Source of the DNA: Aestuariibius sp. HNIBRBA575
Lineage (GTDB): Bacteria; Pseudomonadota; Alphaproteobacteria; Rhodobacterales; Rhodobacteraceae
NCBI RefSeq assembly: GCF_040932005.1
Contig: NZ_CP162414.1
Span: 3,251,501 to 3,315,500, forward strand
Reading direction: 5' to 3'
Length of the DNA: 64,000 nucleotides
Shown here: positions 47,765-57,034 of the stretch, in pieces
Position numbering within the stretch: the stretch's first letter is position 1
Layout: each line of letters begins with the position of its first letter
Made by a program: the position numbers and the translations under genes
Notes under the pieces: generated by a model
The model's database searches: none
The model's input: the letters and a program-made list of their open reading frames with translations, nothing else
What the model was told of the DNA's origin: nothing

Positions 47765-48649
47765 TTACCCACCAGACAGCTGACGTAGAAGATCGTCCAG
47801 CTGCTCAAGATTGGCGTAGGAGAGAGTTAACTTACCGGATTCTTTGCCAGCGTCGTGGTTAATCGCAACTTTGACACCCAAATTCGCAGCAAGCTCTCTT
47901 TCCAACTGAATAGTATCTGCGTCTTTGGTCGTATTACCCCGAACAGTTTTTACCTTTGGCGCTTGTGTCGCCTTCGCGAGCTTTTCCGCGTCGCGCACTG
48001 ATAGCCCTTCTGAAACGATTTTTTGCGCTATCTCAACCGCATTCTCTTGGCCCACCAGTGTTCTGGCATGCCCTGCGGTTAACTTTCCTTCGACCAAAAG
48101 GTCCTGTACCGGATCTGGTAAAGATAACAGACGCATGAGATTGGCAATATGGCTGCGACTTTTGCCCAATGCAGTGGCAAGCTGTTCCTGGGTGTGTCCG
48201 AACCGGTCCATAAGTTGACGATAGCCAGCGGCTTCATCCACGGCGTTCAGGTCGGCCCGCTGAATGTTCTCTATGATCGCAACTTCTAAAACTTCGGTAT
48301 CATTGAAATCTCGCACGATAACCGGAACTTCGTGCAATTGCGCCATCTGTGACGCCCGCCAGCGGCGTTCACCCGCAACGATTTCAAAGTTGCCATCTAT
48401 CCGTGGTGAATTGCGAACAATCAGGGGCTGAATGATCCCCTTTTCTTTAATAGACGCAGACAGCTCTGTCAGCGCATCCTGGTTAAAGCTACGCCTCGGT
48501 TGATCCGGGTTCGGTTCCAACTTCTCAATCGGAAGAATGCGCTCAGCCGCACGATTTCCCTCTTTGTTAGGCTCTTGGAACGCATCGACATCCGCCATAA
48601 GCGCCGACAATCCTCGGCCCAAACCACGATTTCTATCTTTTTTGGACAT
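47765..48649 (-). CDS. parB: Chromosome partitioning protein ParB (CTPase)
   Basis: Binds parS and spreads as a CTP-dependent sliding clamp. The 294-aa protein has a basic N-terminus (RNRGLGRGLSALM) that stimulates ParA, the GERRWR box at 93-98 for CTP binding, ENIQR at 127-131, a helix-turn-helix near 140-190 (LGKSRSHIANLMRLLSLP) and a C-terminal dimerisation domain. ATG at 48649 has GAGGAG 6 nt upstream. parA is 10 bp upstream, and two parS sites lie 1.4 and 3.3 kb from its start. Confidence 0.97.
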   Translation of the reverse strand: MSKKDRNRGLGRGLSALMADVDAFQEPNKEGNRAAERILPIEKLEPNPDQPRRSFNQDALTELSASIKEKGIIQPLIVRNSPRIDGNFEIVAGERRWRASQMAQLHEVPVIVRDFNDTEVLEVAIIENIQRADLNAVDEAAGYRQLMDRFGHTQEQLATALGKSRSHIANLMRLLSLPDPVQDLLVEGKLTAGHARTLVGQENAVEIAQKIVSEGLSVRDAEKLAKATQAPKVKTVRGNTTKDADTIQLERELAANLGVKVAINHDAGKESGKLTLSYANLEQLDDLLRQLSGG

Positions 48650-48659
48650 CTTTCACTCC

Positions 48660-49460
48660 TCAACTGGGTCTGGCTGCCAAAACTTCCTGAGCTAGCGACA
48701 AATATGCCTTACTACCAGCAGAAGTTGGGTCGTAATCAAGAGCAGACATAGCAAATGAAGGGGCTTCGCTAAGTCTTACGTTGCGAGGTATCAAGGTTTT
48801 GAACACCAAGCTTCCTAGGTTTTCACGCGCATCTTCTTGCACTTGTTGACTTAGATTGTTGCGCTTGTCGTACATCGTTAACACTACCCCTTCTATACGA
48901 AGGGACGGGTTTGCCGTTTGCCGGACCTCTCTAACTGTTAACATCAGCTGCGACAAACCCTCTAGTGCAAAGAATTCGCTTTGGAGAGGCACAATTACCG
49001 AATGACTTGCAATCAACGCGTTAACGGTCAAAAGATTCAAAGAAGGCGGGCAATCGATCAAGATATAGTCGAACTCATAAAGATCAATCGATGGTTGCCG
49101 CAATGCATCATGCAATAGGTGCGATCGTTTTTCGTTTGACATCAACTCTATATCAGCTGAGCTTAGGTCAGTCGTGGCCGGGATTAGGGAAAGTCCCTCA
49201 ATTTCAGTCTCTTGAACAACATTCTGCAGCGCTTCATCAGACATGAGCAAATCGTAAACAGAGTATTCCCTTTGATCGGCTTCGATACCCAAACCGGTTG
49301 AAGCATTTCCTTGAGGATCTAAGTCAACCAGAAGCACTTTCTTTTCAAAATGAGCGAGAGCAGCTGCGAGATTAATCGCTGTTGTCGTTTTACCAACGCC
49401 ACCTTTTTGGTTCACCACTGCCATAATTTTGGGTTCAGAACTTCGCATAATATCAGGCAC
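48660..49460 (-). CDS. parA: Chromosome partitioning ATPase ParA
   Basis: A 266-aa Walker-type ATPase that moves ParB-parS complexes. The deviant Walker A KGGVGKTT is at 19-26, DLDPQGNASTGLG near 43, and the late DCPPSLNLLTVNAL motif. The start is GTG at 49460, 8 nt inside rsmG and with a good AAGGGA site; the ATG at 49448 is the alternative. It sits between rsmG and parB, the standard alphaproteobacterial order. Confidence 0.96.
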   Translation of the reverse strand: MPDIMRSSEPKIMAVVNQKGGVGKTTTAINLAAALAHFEKKVLLVDLDPQGNASTGLGIEADQREYSVYDLLMSDEALQNVVQETEIEGLSLIPATTDLSSADIELMSNEKRSHLLHDALRQPSIDLYEFDYILIDCPPSLNLLTVNALIASHSVIVPLQSEFFALEGLSQLMLTVREVRQTANPSLRIEGVVLTMYDKRNNLSQQVQEDARENLGSLVFKTLIPRNVRLSEAPSFAMSALDYDPTSAGSKAYLSLAQEVLAARPS

Positions 49461-50070
49461 GCCTAATCCCTTTCAAACTCAGTATTTTCGCCTCAGGGTC
49501 GGTTTTACTTGGAATAATTGTTGATTGAAACCGCCACTTTGTCTTGGCCTGCTCGAGCTCTACATCTGCGTTGCGACCTTTTGGAAAGATTGCCAGCCCA
49601 TCCTCAATTAAAAATCTATGTGCATATCCAATTAGCGTTGGTAAATCCGCCAATGCACGTGCCGATACAATATCATACTTAAGATCAAAAATATTCTCGA
49701 TCCGTTCAGAAATAATTTCTAAGCTTGCTGAATTTCCGAGTTCACGTTTGGCTGTTCGCAGAAATGCTGATTTGCGCTGATCTGATTCAACAAGCGTTAC
49801 CTGTAAATCCGGTCTCAATTCTTGCGATATGATGTGTAGGACAACACCGGGCAAACCTCCACCACTTCCTAAATCTAGCCACTTTTTCGCATTTTTCGGC
49901 GCAACCTGCCAAATTTGCGCTGAATCGACGATGTGTCTGCTCCACGATTCCTCAACCGTTGAGGGGGATATTAGATTTATCTTTTTCGTCCACTTTAGGA
50001 GTAACGCCTGAAATAATTCGAGTTTTTCGATTGTTTCACGTGAAACACTCAATCCAACTTCTCGGTTCAT
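49453..50070 (-). CDS. rsmG: 16S rRNA m7G methyltransferase RsmG (GidB)
   Basis: A 205-aa SAM-dependent enzyme that makes m7G in 16S rRNA. The [11 protein letters not shown] motif near 66-76 and the residues [15 protein letters not shown] are diagnostic. Residues 8-13 (SVSRET) are encoded by a perfect parS site, so an early codon choice is constrained by chromosome segregation. It overlaps the mnmG stop by 4 nt. Confidence 0.95.
   Translation of the reverse strand: MNREVGLSVSRETIEKLELFQALLLKWTKKINLISPSTVEESWSRHIVDSAQIWQVAPKNAKKWLDLGSGGGLPGVVLHIISQELRPDLQVTLVESDQRKSAFLRTAKRELGNSASLEIISERIENIFDLKYDIVSARALADLPTLIGYAHRFLIEDGLAIFPKGRNADVELEQAKTKWRFQSTIIPSKTDPEAKILSLKGIRRA
50032..50047. promoter_or_regulatory. 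parS site inside rsmG
   Basis: The perfect 16-bp palindrome TGTTTCACGTGAAACA, identical to the canonical parS consensus, lies within codons 8-13 of rsmG (SVSRET). It is the expected loading site for ParB, about 4.5 kb from the candidate origin. Confidence 0.95.
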
Positions 50071-51935
50071 GCGGATCCTCGCATCGACGCTTTTTTAATC
50101 GCAGACAGTAACAACAAAAGCGCAGCCGGCGTCATACCTTCTACCTTAGACGCATGCGCAATGGTCTCTGGGCGTGTAAATTGAAGCTTTCCAGCAAGCT
50201 CATTAGACAAACCCGGGATCAGTGCATACTGAAGATCAGCTGGAATTTTTTGCCCCTCTTCAGACTTTAACAGTCCAATGTCCTTTGCTTGCCGCTCTAT
50301 ATAATGTGCATAGAGCGCATCACGTTTAACTTGCAACAAAACATCATTGTCAAAATCAGATAGCCGCGGGGCATACTTCACAATATCAGACACCTCAACA
50401 TCACTCAGCGCGAGCGCTTGGTTCCCGGTTTTTTTGGGCCCATCAGGATTTAGTTTAGCCCCCCCTGCCGCAAGTTGCCGGGATGTAACAACAATCTGGC
50501 TCAATACTTGCTTTGCAGAGGACAAGCTTTCTGCCTTACTTGAATACAAAGCCCAGCGTTTATCCGAAACACATCCAACATTTCTACCAAACTCTGTAAG
50601 ACGCTGATCAGCATTGTCAGCCCGCAACGAAAGACGAAACTCAGCGCGCGAGGTAAACATCCGGTAAGGCTCTGTCACCCCACGCGTAATAAGGTCATCA
50701 AGCATGACGCCGATATATGACGTTGTTCGGCTAAACAGAATGCGATCTGAGCCTCTAGAAGCTGACGCCGCGTTCAATCCGGCAACCAAGCCCTGTGCAG
50801 CCGCTTCTTCGTATCCAGTTGTACCATTAATTTGCCCAGCAAGGTACAGGCCCGGAATTTCTTTTAACTCAAGCGACTGAGAGAGAGCACGCGGATCTAC
50901 ATAGTCATATTCGATGGCGTAACCTGGCTGTAGAATTTTCGCGTTCTCTAGGCCAAAAATTGAGCGAACATATTGATCCTGCACATCAACGGGTAGTGAA
51001 GTCGAAATTCCATTGGGGTAAACAGTGGTATCGTTCAGTCCTTCGGGTTCCAGAAATACCTGATGCGAGTTTTTGTCAGAAAATCTGACAATCTTATCTT
51101 CAATCGATGGGCAATATCGCGGTCCTACGCCATCAATGTGCCCGCCATACATCGCTGACTTTTCGAGGTTTTCCCGAATAATATCATGTGTTTGCGAATT
51201 AGTATGAGTAATCCCGCATACAACCTGCCTCGCCTGAGGAGATTTGTTGTAAAACGAAAACATTGTCGGAACTTCGTCACCAGCTTGAGCCTCTAGCACA
51301 TCCCACCGAATTGTTTTTCCGTCTAGTCTAGGTGGCGTTCCCGTTTTCAAGCGCCCCATCGGTAGTTTGAGATCGTACAATCTGTCAGCCAGAGCAACGG
51401 AAGGATTTTCCCCCATTCTACCAGCGCGAATTTTTTCCGGACCGATGTGTACCAACCCATTTAAAAACGTTCCGGTAGTTAAAATGACCGACTTGGCTTC
51501 GACAGCAACTTGATCTGACAGAACCACACCGCTGATCCGGTTGTTTTCTAAACGCAAATCAGAAACTTCGCCGCAAATGACATCCAAATTTTCGGCATGT
51601 TTTACTTCGTGCTGCATGCCATTCAGGTACAGCTTTCTATCTGATTGCGCCCGAGGGCCCTGAACTGCAGGGCCTTTCTTTCTGTTAAGTAAACGAAATT
51701 GGATACCAGCAACGTCTGCAACACGACCCATCGCGCCATCGAGCGCGTCAATTTCGCGAACCAAATGCCCTTTGCCAAGACCTCCGATTGCAGGATTGCA
51801 GGACATCACGCCAATTTTTGTGCTATCAAGCGTAATCAATGCGGTTTGTGCACCCATCCGTGCAGAAGCAAGGGCTGCTTCACAACCTGCGTGACCACCG
51901 CCAACCACAACAACATCATACTTTGAATGTTTCAC
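50067..51935 (-). CDS. mnmG: tRNA uridine-5-carboxymethylaminomethyl modification enzyme MnmG (GidA)
   Basis: FAD-dependent enzyme that, with MnmE, builds cmnm5U34 in tRNA; 622 aa. [10 protein letters not shown] (12-21) is the FAD motif; other sites include [15 protein letters not shown] and the later [12 protein letters not shown]. The start chosen is GTG at 51935: AGGAG lies 8 nt upstream and the length fits the family. A TTG at 51971 and a GTG at 51944 are alternatives. The chosen start codon lies inside the CACGTG core of the second parS site. Confidence 0.95.
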   Translation of the reverse strand: MKHSKYDVVVVGGGHAGCEAALASARMGAQTALITLDSTKIGVMSCNPAIGGLGKGHLVREIDALDGAMGRVADVAGIQFRLLNRKKGPAVQGPRAQSDRKLYLNGMQHEVKHAENLDVICGEVSDLRLENNRISGVVLSDQVAVEAKSVILTTGTFLNGLVHIGPEKIRAGRMGENPSVALADRLYDLKLPMGRLKTGTPPRLDGKTIRWDVLEAQAGDEVPTMFSFYNKSPQARQVVCGITHTNSQTHDIIRENLEKSAMYGGHIDGVGPRYCPSIEDKIVRFSDKNSHQVFLEPEGLNDTTVYPNGISTSLPVDVQDQYVRSIFGLENAKILQPGYAIEYDYVDPRALSQSLELKEIPGLYLAGQINGTTGYEEAAAQGLVAGLNAASASRGSDRILFSRTTSYIGVMLDDLITRGVTEPYRMFTSRAEFRLSLRADNADQRLTEFGRNVGCVSDKRWALYSSKAESLSSAKQVLSQIVVTSRQLAAGGAKLNPDGPKKTGNQALALSDVEVSDIVKYAPRLSDFDNDVLLQVKRDALYAHYIERQAKDIGLLKSEEGQKIPADLQYALIPGLSNELAGKLQFTRPETIAHASKVEGMTPAALLLLLSAIKKASMRGSA

Positions 51936-51943
51936 GTGAAACA
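51928..51943. promoter_or_regulatory. parS site over the mnmG start codon
   Basis: A second perfect TGTTTCACGTGAAACA copy sits at the mnmG 5' end in the 20-bp gap after mnmE and into the first codons. The chosen GTG start codon falls within its CACGTG centre. It is about 1.9 kb from the other site and about 2.6 kb from the start of the origin region. Confidence 0.95.
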
Positions 51944-51955
51944 CTCCTGTGTTTT

Positions 51956-53239
51956 CTATTTTCCAATGCAAAAACTCGTGAAAATCTCATCTAGTAGATC
52001 TTCAACATCAACTCGACCAACAATAGCATCAATTGAGCGAATAGAATGCCTGAGGAGCTCTGCAACTATGTCAGGCAAACAATGATCTTGGTTTAGCATT
52101 TCTTGAACCTCACACAAAGACATATTCGCATCAATTATTGATTTACTATGCCGTTCACGAATAGCCAAACCCGCCCCAGATGCCTTGGATGAAAGAATAG
52201 TGGATATCTGCGAAATCAAATTTTCTAAGCCACTGCCGGATTTAGCAGAAATACTTAATCCTGGGGCCTCGTATACGTCGTTTTTCGCCCAAACAACCAA
52301 ATCTTCACTTGATAGTTCAAAGTCAATATCTTGGTCGGGCAACAACAGATAAATGCGTAGATCAGCTAGATCAGCTCGACGGAGCGCGCGATCAATGCCA
52401 ATTTTTTCAATTTCATCCCCTGCCAGACGCAACCCAGCCGTATCTAAGAAGGTCACAGCCAAGCCATTCAAATCCATTTTGACTTCGATGACATCTCTCG
52501 TCGTTCCCGCGATATCTGATGTTATCGCCGCTTCTCGCCCTGCCAATGCGTTCAGTAACGTTGATTTTCCGACATTCGGGGCGCCCAAAATCGCAACCTC
52601 AAAGCCATCACGAATACGTTCAGCAATCTTAGTTCCTGAACTTTCAGAGACGAGTTCTTCTTGGACCTCTGAAAGCAATGCCTTCACCTCAGGAAAAACA
52701 TCAACGGGCACATCTTCATCGACAAAATCAATCGTTGCCTCGATCAAAGATGCTGCTCTTATCAACTTTCGGCGCCAAGTTTCGGCCTTTTCGCCGAGCG
52801 CACCAGAAAAAACTCTAAGCGCCTGCTTTCGTTGGGATTCAGTTTCTGAATCAATCAAATCTGCTAGACCTTCAACCTGCGCAAGATCTAAGCACCCATT
52901 TTCTAGCGCCCGTCGCGTGAAATCCCCGGGCCCAGCAGCAGAAAGTTCGGGAAAATTATCTAGCTCACGCAATACGGCCGAAACAATTGCCTGACTGCCA
53001 TGCAGATGCAGCTCAACAACTTCTTCCCCCGTAAAGCTCGCGCCTGACAGAAATGTCAAAACCAACGCCTGATCAAGAATTTCGTTATCTCGCGATCTAA
53101 TTGTACATAAACGCCGCCCACTTTCGGGCAGCGTTCCTGACATTTTTTCCGCGGCTGTTCGGGCCTTTGGCCCAGAAATTCTTACAATCGCAACGCCAGC
53201 CTTACCTGGTGCCGTGGCTTGTGCAAAAATTGTACTCAT
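51956..53239 (-). CDS. mnmE: tRNA modification GTPase MnmE (TrmE)
   Basis: A 427-aa GTPase that works with MnmG on tRNA U34. The N-terminal tetrahydrofolate-binding domain (to about 120) begins [24 protein letters not shown] helical domain carries an inserted G domain (GAPNVGKST near 221, DTAGLR, then a K-loop), and the chain ends in the conserved CIGK with the catalytic Cys424. Its start abuts the rho stop and its stop is 20 bp before the mnmG start. Confidence 0.96.
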   Translation of the reverse strand: MSTIFAQATAPGKAGVAIVRISGPKARTAAEKMSGTLPESGRRLCTIRSRDNEILDQALVLTFLSGASFTGEEVVELHLHGSQAIVSAVLRELDNFPELSAAGPGDFTRRALENGCLDLAQVEGLADLIDSETESQRKQALRVFSGALGEKAETWRRKLIRAASLIEATIDFVDEDVPVDVFPEVKALLSEVQEELVSESSGTKIAERIRDGFEVAILGAPNVGKSTLLNALAGREAAITSDIAGTTRDVIEVKMDLNGLAVTFLDTAGLRLAGDEIEKIGIDRALRRADLADLRIYLLLPDQDIDFELSSEDLVVWAKNDVYEAPGLSISAKSGSGLENLISQISTILSSKASGAGLAIRERHSKSIIDANMSLCEVQEMLNQDHCLPDIVAELLRHSIRSIDAIVGRVDVEDLLDEIFTSFCIGK

Positions 53240-54511
53240 CTAGGTATTCATTGAGTCAAAGAATTCAGAGTTCGTCTTGGTCTGTTTCAACTTTGAAATC
53301 AGAAATTCGATCGCATCTGTGGTCCCCATCGGGTTCAGAATACGACGCAAGACATATGTTTTCTGTAGATCAATCTTATCAACCAACAGGTCTTCCTTTC
53401 GGGTGCCGGATTTCAGAATATCCATCGCTGGGAAGACGCGTTTGTCAGCAACTTTGCGATCCAGAACAATCTCAGAGTTACCCGTCCCTTTGAATTCCTC
53501 AAAGATAACCTCATCCATACGGCTACCCGTATCAATCAAGGCTGTTGCAATAATCGTAAGCGAGCCACCTTCTTCGATGTTCCGCGCCGCACCAAAGAAA
53601 CGCTTCGGTCGTTGCAGTGCATTTGCGTCAACACCACCGGTCAATACCTTACCAGAGGATGGCACAGTTGTGTTAAAGGCTCTACCAAGTCTTGTGATTG
53701 AGTCCAGCAAGATAACAACATCTCGTTTATGCTCAACCAATCTCTTGGCTTTTTCGATCACCATTTCTGAAACGGCTACGTGACGCGATGCAGGTTCATC
53801 AAAGGTAGAAGACACAACCTCGCCCTTCACCGAACGCTGCATATCTGTAACTTCTTCTGGGCGTTCATCAATCAGCAAAACAATCAGATAACATTCTGGA
53901 TGATTGGCAGCGATCGAATGCGCGATATTTTGCAGCAAAACCGTTTTACCAGTCCGAGGTGGCGCAACGATCAACGAACGCTGCCCTTTCCCAATTGGCG
54001 CGACCAAATCGATAATCCGTGCAGACCTGTCTTTGATCGTTGGGTCTTCGATTTCCATGTTCAGACGTTCGTCTGGATAGAGTGGTGTTAAGTTGTCAAA
54101 CGCGACTTTATGGCGGGCTTTTTCTGGGTCTTCAAAGTTGATCTTTTCAACTGATGTCAGCGCAAAATACCGCTCATTGTCGCTCGGGGCTTTGATCACG
54201 CCTTCGACGGTATCACCTGTACGCAATGCAAATTTGCGGATCATTTCTGGTGACACATAAATATCGTCCGGCCCAGCGAGATAGTTCGCCGCGGTGGATC
54301 TTAAAAAGCCAAAGCCATCCTGCAGAACCTCTAGTACGCCGTCGCCACCGATTACCCATTCATCTTCGGCGCGTTCCTTCAAAATCGAGAACATCATTTC
54401 GCCCTTACGCATCGTAGACGCGTTTTCGATCTCAAGGCTTTCTGCCATTGATAACAAATCCTTAGGACTGTTTGCTTTGAGCTCGGCGAGATTTAGACGA
54501 TCGGTGGACAT
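53240..54511 (-). CDS. rho: Transcription termination factor Rho
   Basis: Hexameric RNA helicase that ends transcription at Rho-dependent sites; 423 aa, normal. N-terminal [20 protein letters not shown], cold-shock RNA-binding fold DGFGFLRS, P-loop [12 protein letters not shown] near 180 and [14 protein letters not shown] are visible. ATG at 54511 has AGGA 8 nt upstream. It is the last gene before the gene-free origin region, and a hairpin with an A-tract lies in its leader. Confidence 0.97.
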   Translation of the reverse strand: MSTDRLNLAELKANSPKDLLSMAESLEIENASTMRKGEMMFSILKERAEDEWVIGGDGVLEVLQDGFGFLRSTAANYLAGPDDIYVSPEMIRKFALRTGDTVEGVIKAPSDNERYFALTSVEKINFEDPEKARHKVAFDNLTPLYPDERLNMEIEDPTIKDRSARIIDLVAPIGKGQRSLIVAPPRTGKTVLLQNIAHSIAANHPECYLIVLLIDERPEEVTDMQRSVKGEVVSSTFDEPASRHVAVSEMVIEKAKRLVEHKRDVVILLDSITRLGRAFNTTVPSSGKVLTGGVDANALQRPKRFFGAARNIEEGGSLTIIATALIDTGSRMDEVIFEEFKGTGNSEIVLDRKVADKRVFPAMDILKSGTRKEDLLVDKIDLQKTYVLRRILNPMGTTDAIEFLISKLKQTKTNSEFFDSMNT

Positions 54512-54525
54512 GCAATAATTCCTAT

Positions 54526-54546
54526 ACGGCCAGGGCCGTTTTTTTT
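54526..54546 (+). terminator. Terminator-like hairpin between rho and the origin
   Basis: ACGGC - CAGG - GCCGT followed by eight T on the plus strand. No plus-strand gene ends here, so it would stop antisense or stray transcription entering the origin region from the left. On the minus strand the same hairpin sits in the rho leader just ahead of the AGGA site. Confidence 0.6.
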
Positions 54547-54591
54547 AGCATTCAAGTGAAAGTGGTGTTCCCGGACGGGCACCGTTGAATA

Positions 54592-54605
54592 ACCTCATAT
54601 GAGGT
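54592..54605. repeat. Perfect 14-bp palindrome next to the origin
   Basis: ACCTCATATGAGGT, an uninterrupted palindrome about 80 bp from the rho start codon. Candidate binding site for an origin- or rho-directed regulator; no known consensus recognised. Confidence 0.7.
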
Positions 54606-54702
54606 CTGTTCGTCTGAGTCAATTCTGAGAAAAAAGGAACAAAGCGCTGCGTGTTATCAATAATAAATTAAAGAATAGAAGAGATGATGATGATGTTAGT
54701 AA

Positions 54703-54711
54703 GGTGGATAA
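54703..54711 (-). promoter_or_regulatory. DnaA box-like site (TTATCCACC)
   Basis: Reads TTATCCACC on the minus strand, one mismatch to TTATCCACA. It lies beside an A/T-rich tract. Part of the candidate origin. Confidence 0.6.
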
Positions 54712-54885
54712 GTTGGGTTTCAGGAGTTTCCCACAGCCTTATCCTGTGGTGATGTGGTTGCTTTCGAACGTGGCAGATCACTCTCTCAGTTTAATAATTC
54801 CTTTACAAATAAGACGGCACAGCCAGCGTAGCGCTGGTGACACATCCCCGGAAACGTCATACTGATCCACAAGCGGAACTTATCC

Positions 54886-54894
54886 TTATCCACG
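54886..54894 (+). promoter_or_regulatory. DnaA box-like site (TTATCCACG)
   Basis: TTATCCACG with one mismatch, directly after a partial TTATCC at 54880. A further TGATCCACA lies at 54863-54871. Part of the candidate origin. Confidence 0.65.
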
Positions 54895-55006
54895 GTGGAA
54901 AAATGGTGACAAAATTTCTGAAACAACGCCCTCTTTCCACATGCGGTTTTAGTAACCACATTTTAACCAGTTTCATCCTGACCTCTCCCACCAATTTTAC
55001 GCTGGT

Positions 55007-55015
55007 TTATCCACA
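55007..55015 (+). promoter_or_regulatory. Perfect DnaA box at the maf start
   Basis: TTATCCACA, identical to the bacterial consensus. Its last A is the first base of the maf start codon, so DnaA binding and maf expression would interfere. Confidence 0.8.
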
Positions 55016-55614
55016 TGAATAACCACATAATTCTTGCGTCAAATTCGCAAATACGGGCAACTTTGCTCCGAAATGCGGGTGTTTCTTTCGACGTTTTGGC
55101 CAAAAAAATCGACGAAGAATCGATTCGAGCTTCCTTACAAGCAGAAGAAGCGTCACCGCGGGACATAGCGGATGCACTGGCAGAAATGAAAGCCGCACGG
55201 GCCGCTGAAGCGCACCCAAATTCCTTTGTGTTGGGCTGCGATCAGATTTTGGCCTTTCAACAAAACTGTTTTGCCAAACCAGCAGACAAAAATGACGCAC
55301 GACAGCAGTTGCAACAGCTGCGTGGAAAACAACATCAGTTGTTGTCCGCGGCCGTTCTGTATCATGAAAACAAACCCATTTGGCGGCATGTGGGTCAGGT
55401 TCGGTTGACTATGCGACCCTTTTCGGACGCATATTTGGACGATTATTTGGACAGAAACTGGGACAGCATTCGACACGCTGTGGGCTGTTACAAACTCGAA
55501 GAAGAAGGCGTGCGCCTGTTTTCACGTGTTGAGGGCGACTATTTCAATGTCCTTGGACTGCCGTTACTAGAGTTCTTGTCATACCTAACACTTCGCGGAA
55601 TACTGCCCAAATGA
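55015..55614 (+). CDS. maf: Maf-family nucleotide pyrophosphatase
   Basis: A 199-aa Maf-like protein that hydrolyses noncanonical or excess nucleoside triphosphates. IILASNSQIRATLLRNAGV near 5-23 and the core LGCDQILAF near 72-80 are typical; the usual SxSPRR is SNSQIR here. Gene next to the origin as in related genomes. The stop overlaps aroE by 4 nt. Specificity (Maf or YceF type) is not decided. Confidence 0.87.
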   Translation: MNNHIILASNSQIRATLLRNAGVSFDVLAKKIDEESIRASLQAEEASPRDIADALAEMKAARAAEAHPNSFVLGCDQILAFQQNCFAKPADKNDARQQLQQLRGKQHQLLSAAVLYHENKPIWRHVGQVRLTMRPFSDAYLDDYLDRNWDSIRHAVGCYKLEEEGVRLFSRVEGDYFNVLGLPLLEFLSYLTLRGILPK

Positions 55615-56441
55615 CCCAACATATCATTCCTCTGGCTGGTGTGATCGGCCACCCGATTGCACATTCCAAGAGCCCGCGTTTGCACAAACACTGGCTTAAA
55701 AAACACGGCCTGCCCGGCGACTATATCCCTATGGATGTCAAAGAGGCAGATTTGGAACAGGTTATTCGCACCCTTCCAAAGGCAGGTTTTGTGGGTGTGA
55801 ACATCACCATTCCACACAAAGTGTCGGTTTTGCAGATTGCGGATTTGGTCACAGATCGCGCGACGCTTATCGGGGCTGCCAACACGTTGATTTTCCGCAA
55901 GGATGGAAAAATTCATGCTGATAATACAGACGGTTATGGGTTTATTTCCAATCTAAAACAGGGCGCGCCGGGTTGGCGTGCAGATACTGGGCCAGTGACT
56001 GTTTTGGGCGCAGGCGGTGCTGCGCGGGCGGTGATTTCATCCCTGATCGAAGTCGGAGCCAAAGAGATTTTGCTGACCAATCGCACCCGCCCTAAAGCCG
56101 AAGGGTTGCAGGCCGAGTTTGGGTCTAAAGTACGGGTAATCGATTGGGTGCAGGCCGGAAATGCGATCGAGGACGCGGCGACTTTGATCAACACCACATC
56201 ACTGGGCATGGAAGGTCAGCCAGAATTGCGGGTTCCGCTGGATGGGCTTCAACGTGGGTCTGTTGTGACTGATCTGGTGTACACGCCAATACAAACCCAT
56301 TTGTTAAAAACCGCTGAACAGGCGGGATGCGTCACGGTGGATGGGTTAGGGATGTTGCTGCATCAGGCCGTTCCGGCATTTGAACGGTGGTTCGGCATCA
56401 GACCCGTTGTTGATGTTGAGACACGCGCGGCAATTCTATGA
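55611..56441 (+). CDS. aroE: Shikimate dehydrogenase
   Basis: Reduces 3-dehydroshikimate in aromatic amino acid synthesis; 276 aa. PIAHSKSPRLHKHWL near 15-29, NITIPHKV with catalytic Lys, NTDGYG with catalytic Asp, and NADP motif VLGAGGAARAV are present. Start and end overlap maf and coaE by 4 nt each. Confidence 0.95.
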   Translation: MTQHIIPLAGVIGHPIAHSKSPRLHKHWLKKHGLPGDYIPMDVKEADLEQVIRTLPKAGFVGVNITIPHKVSVLQIADLVTDRATLIGAANTLIFRKDGKIHADNTDGYGFISNLKQGAPGWRADTGPVTVLGAGGAARAVISSLIEVGAKEILLTNRTRPKAEGLQAEFGSKVRVIDWVQAGNAIEDAATLINTTSLGMEGQPELRVPLDGLQRGSVVTDLVYTPIQTHLLKTAEQAGCVTVDGLGMLLHQAVPAFERWFGIRPVVDVETRAAIL

Positions 56442-57034
56442 ATCCGTACCTATTGGGATTAACTGGATCCATCGGGATGGGTAAGTCCACGACCGCGCAG
56501 ATGTTTCGCGATGCTGGGCTGGATGTCTGGGACGCAGATGCGGCTGTGCACCGGCTATATGCAAAAGGTGGCGCCGCTGTTTCACCGATCCGCGCAACGT
56601 TTCCGTCGGCAATTGAGGCAGGGACAGTGTCGCGGGAAAGGCTGAAACAGATCATTGCACAGGACAACACGGCGCTTAGCCAGATTGAAAAAATTGTGCA
56701 CCCCCTTGTTGCAGCGGACCGTGCTGATTTCATTGACCAAGCAACTTCGGATATTGTTGTATTGGACATTCCGCTGTTGTTTGAAACAAATTCCGAAAGT
56801 CAGTTTTCTGGTATTTTGGTTGTTTCCGCCCCGGCGGAGTTACAGAAAAACCGTGTCTTGGCACGCGCGGGTATGACAGAGGCCCAATTTGACACTATTC
56901 TGGCCCGACAGGTTCCTGACACAGACAAAAGAGCCAAGGCAGATTTTGTAATCGAAACCATTGATCTGGAACAGACACGGCAATCTGTTACGGATTTGAT
57001 TGCAGATATCCGAAGGAACCATATCCATGCGTGA
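56438..57034 (+). CDS. coaE: Dephospho-CoA kinase
   Basis: Final enzyme of coenzyme A synthesis; 198 aa. P-loop LTGSIGMGKSTTAQMF at 7-22, the DADAAVHRLY segment, and DIPLLFE near 111 are clear. Starts in the aroE stop (ATGA) and overlaps dnaQ by 8 nt. Confidence 0.95.
   Translation: MNPYLLGLTGSIGMGKSTTAQMFRDAGLDVWDADAAVHRLYAKGGAAVSPIRATFPSAIEAGTVSRERLKQIIAQDNTALSQIEKIVHPLVAADRADFIDQATSDIVVLDIPLLFETNSESQFSGILVVSAPAELQKNRVLARAGMTEAQFDTILARQVPDTDKRAKADFVIETIDLEQTRQSVTDLIADIRRNHIHA

Larger units (their letters stand above)
54512..55014. other. Candidate chromosome origin of replication (oriC)
   Basis: The only gene-free stretch over 300 bp in the window (503 bp). It lies between rho (leftward) and maf (rightward), as at the origin of relatives such as Caulobacter, where the rho/par genes and the maf-aroE-coaE-dnaQ genes flank oriC. 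It has DnaA-box-like sites (54703-54711, 54863-54871, 54886-54894, 55007-55015), weaker sites near 54654 and 54739, an A/T-rich tract at about 54652-54700, hairpins at 54731-54749 and 54823-54837, a 14-bp palindrome at 54592-54605 and a GAGTC (GANTC) site at 54616. Functional proof is lacking. Confidence 0.8.

Noticed and set aside
46601..54511. Possible horizontally acquired island because of A/T richness
   Set aside because: All genes are conserved core genes in the expected order; no integrase, tRNA or repeat borders are present.
54837..55022. A 61-codon open frame inside the origin region
   Set aside because: No ribosome site, overlaps the DnaA boxes and the maf start; composition is not coding-like.
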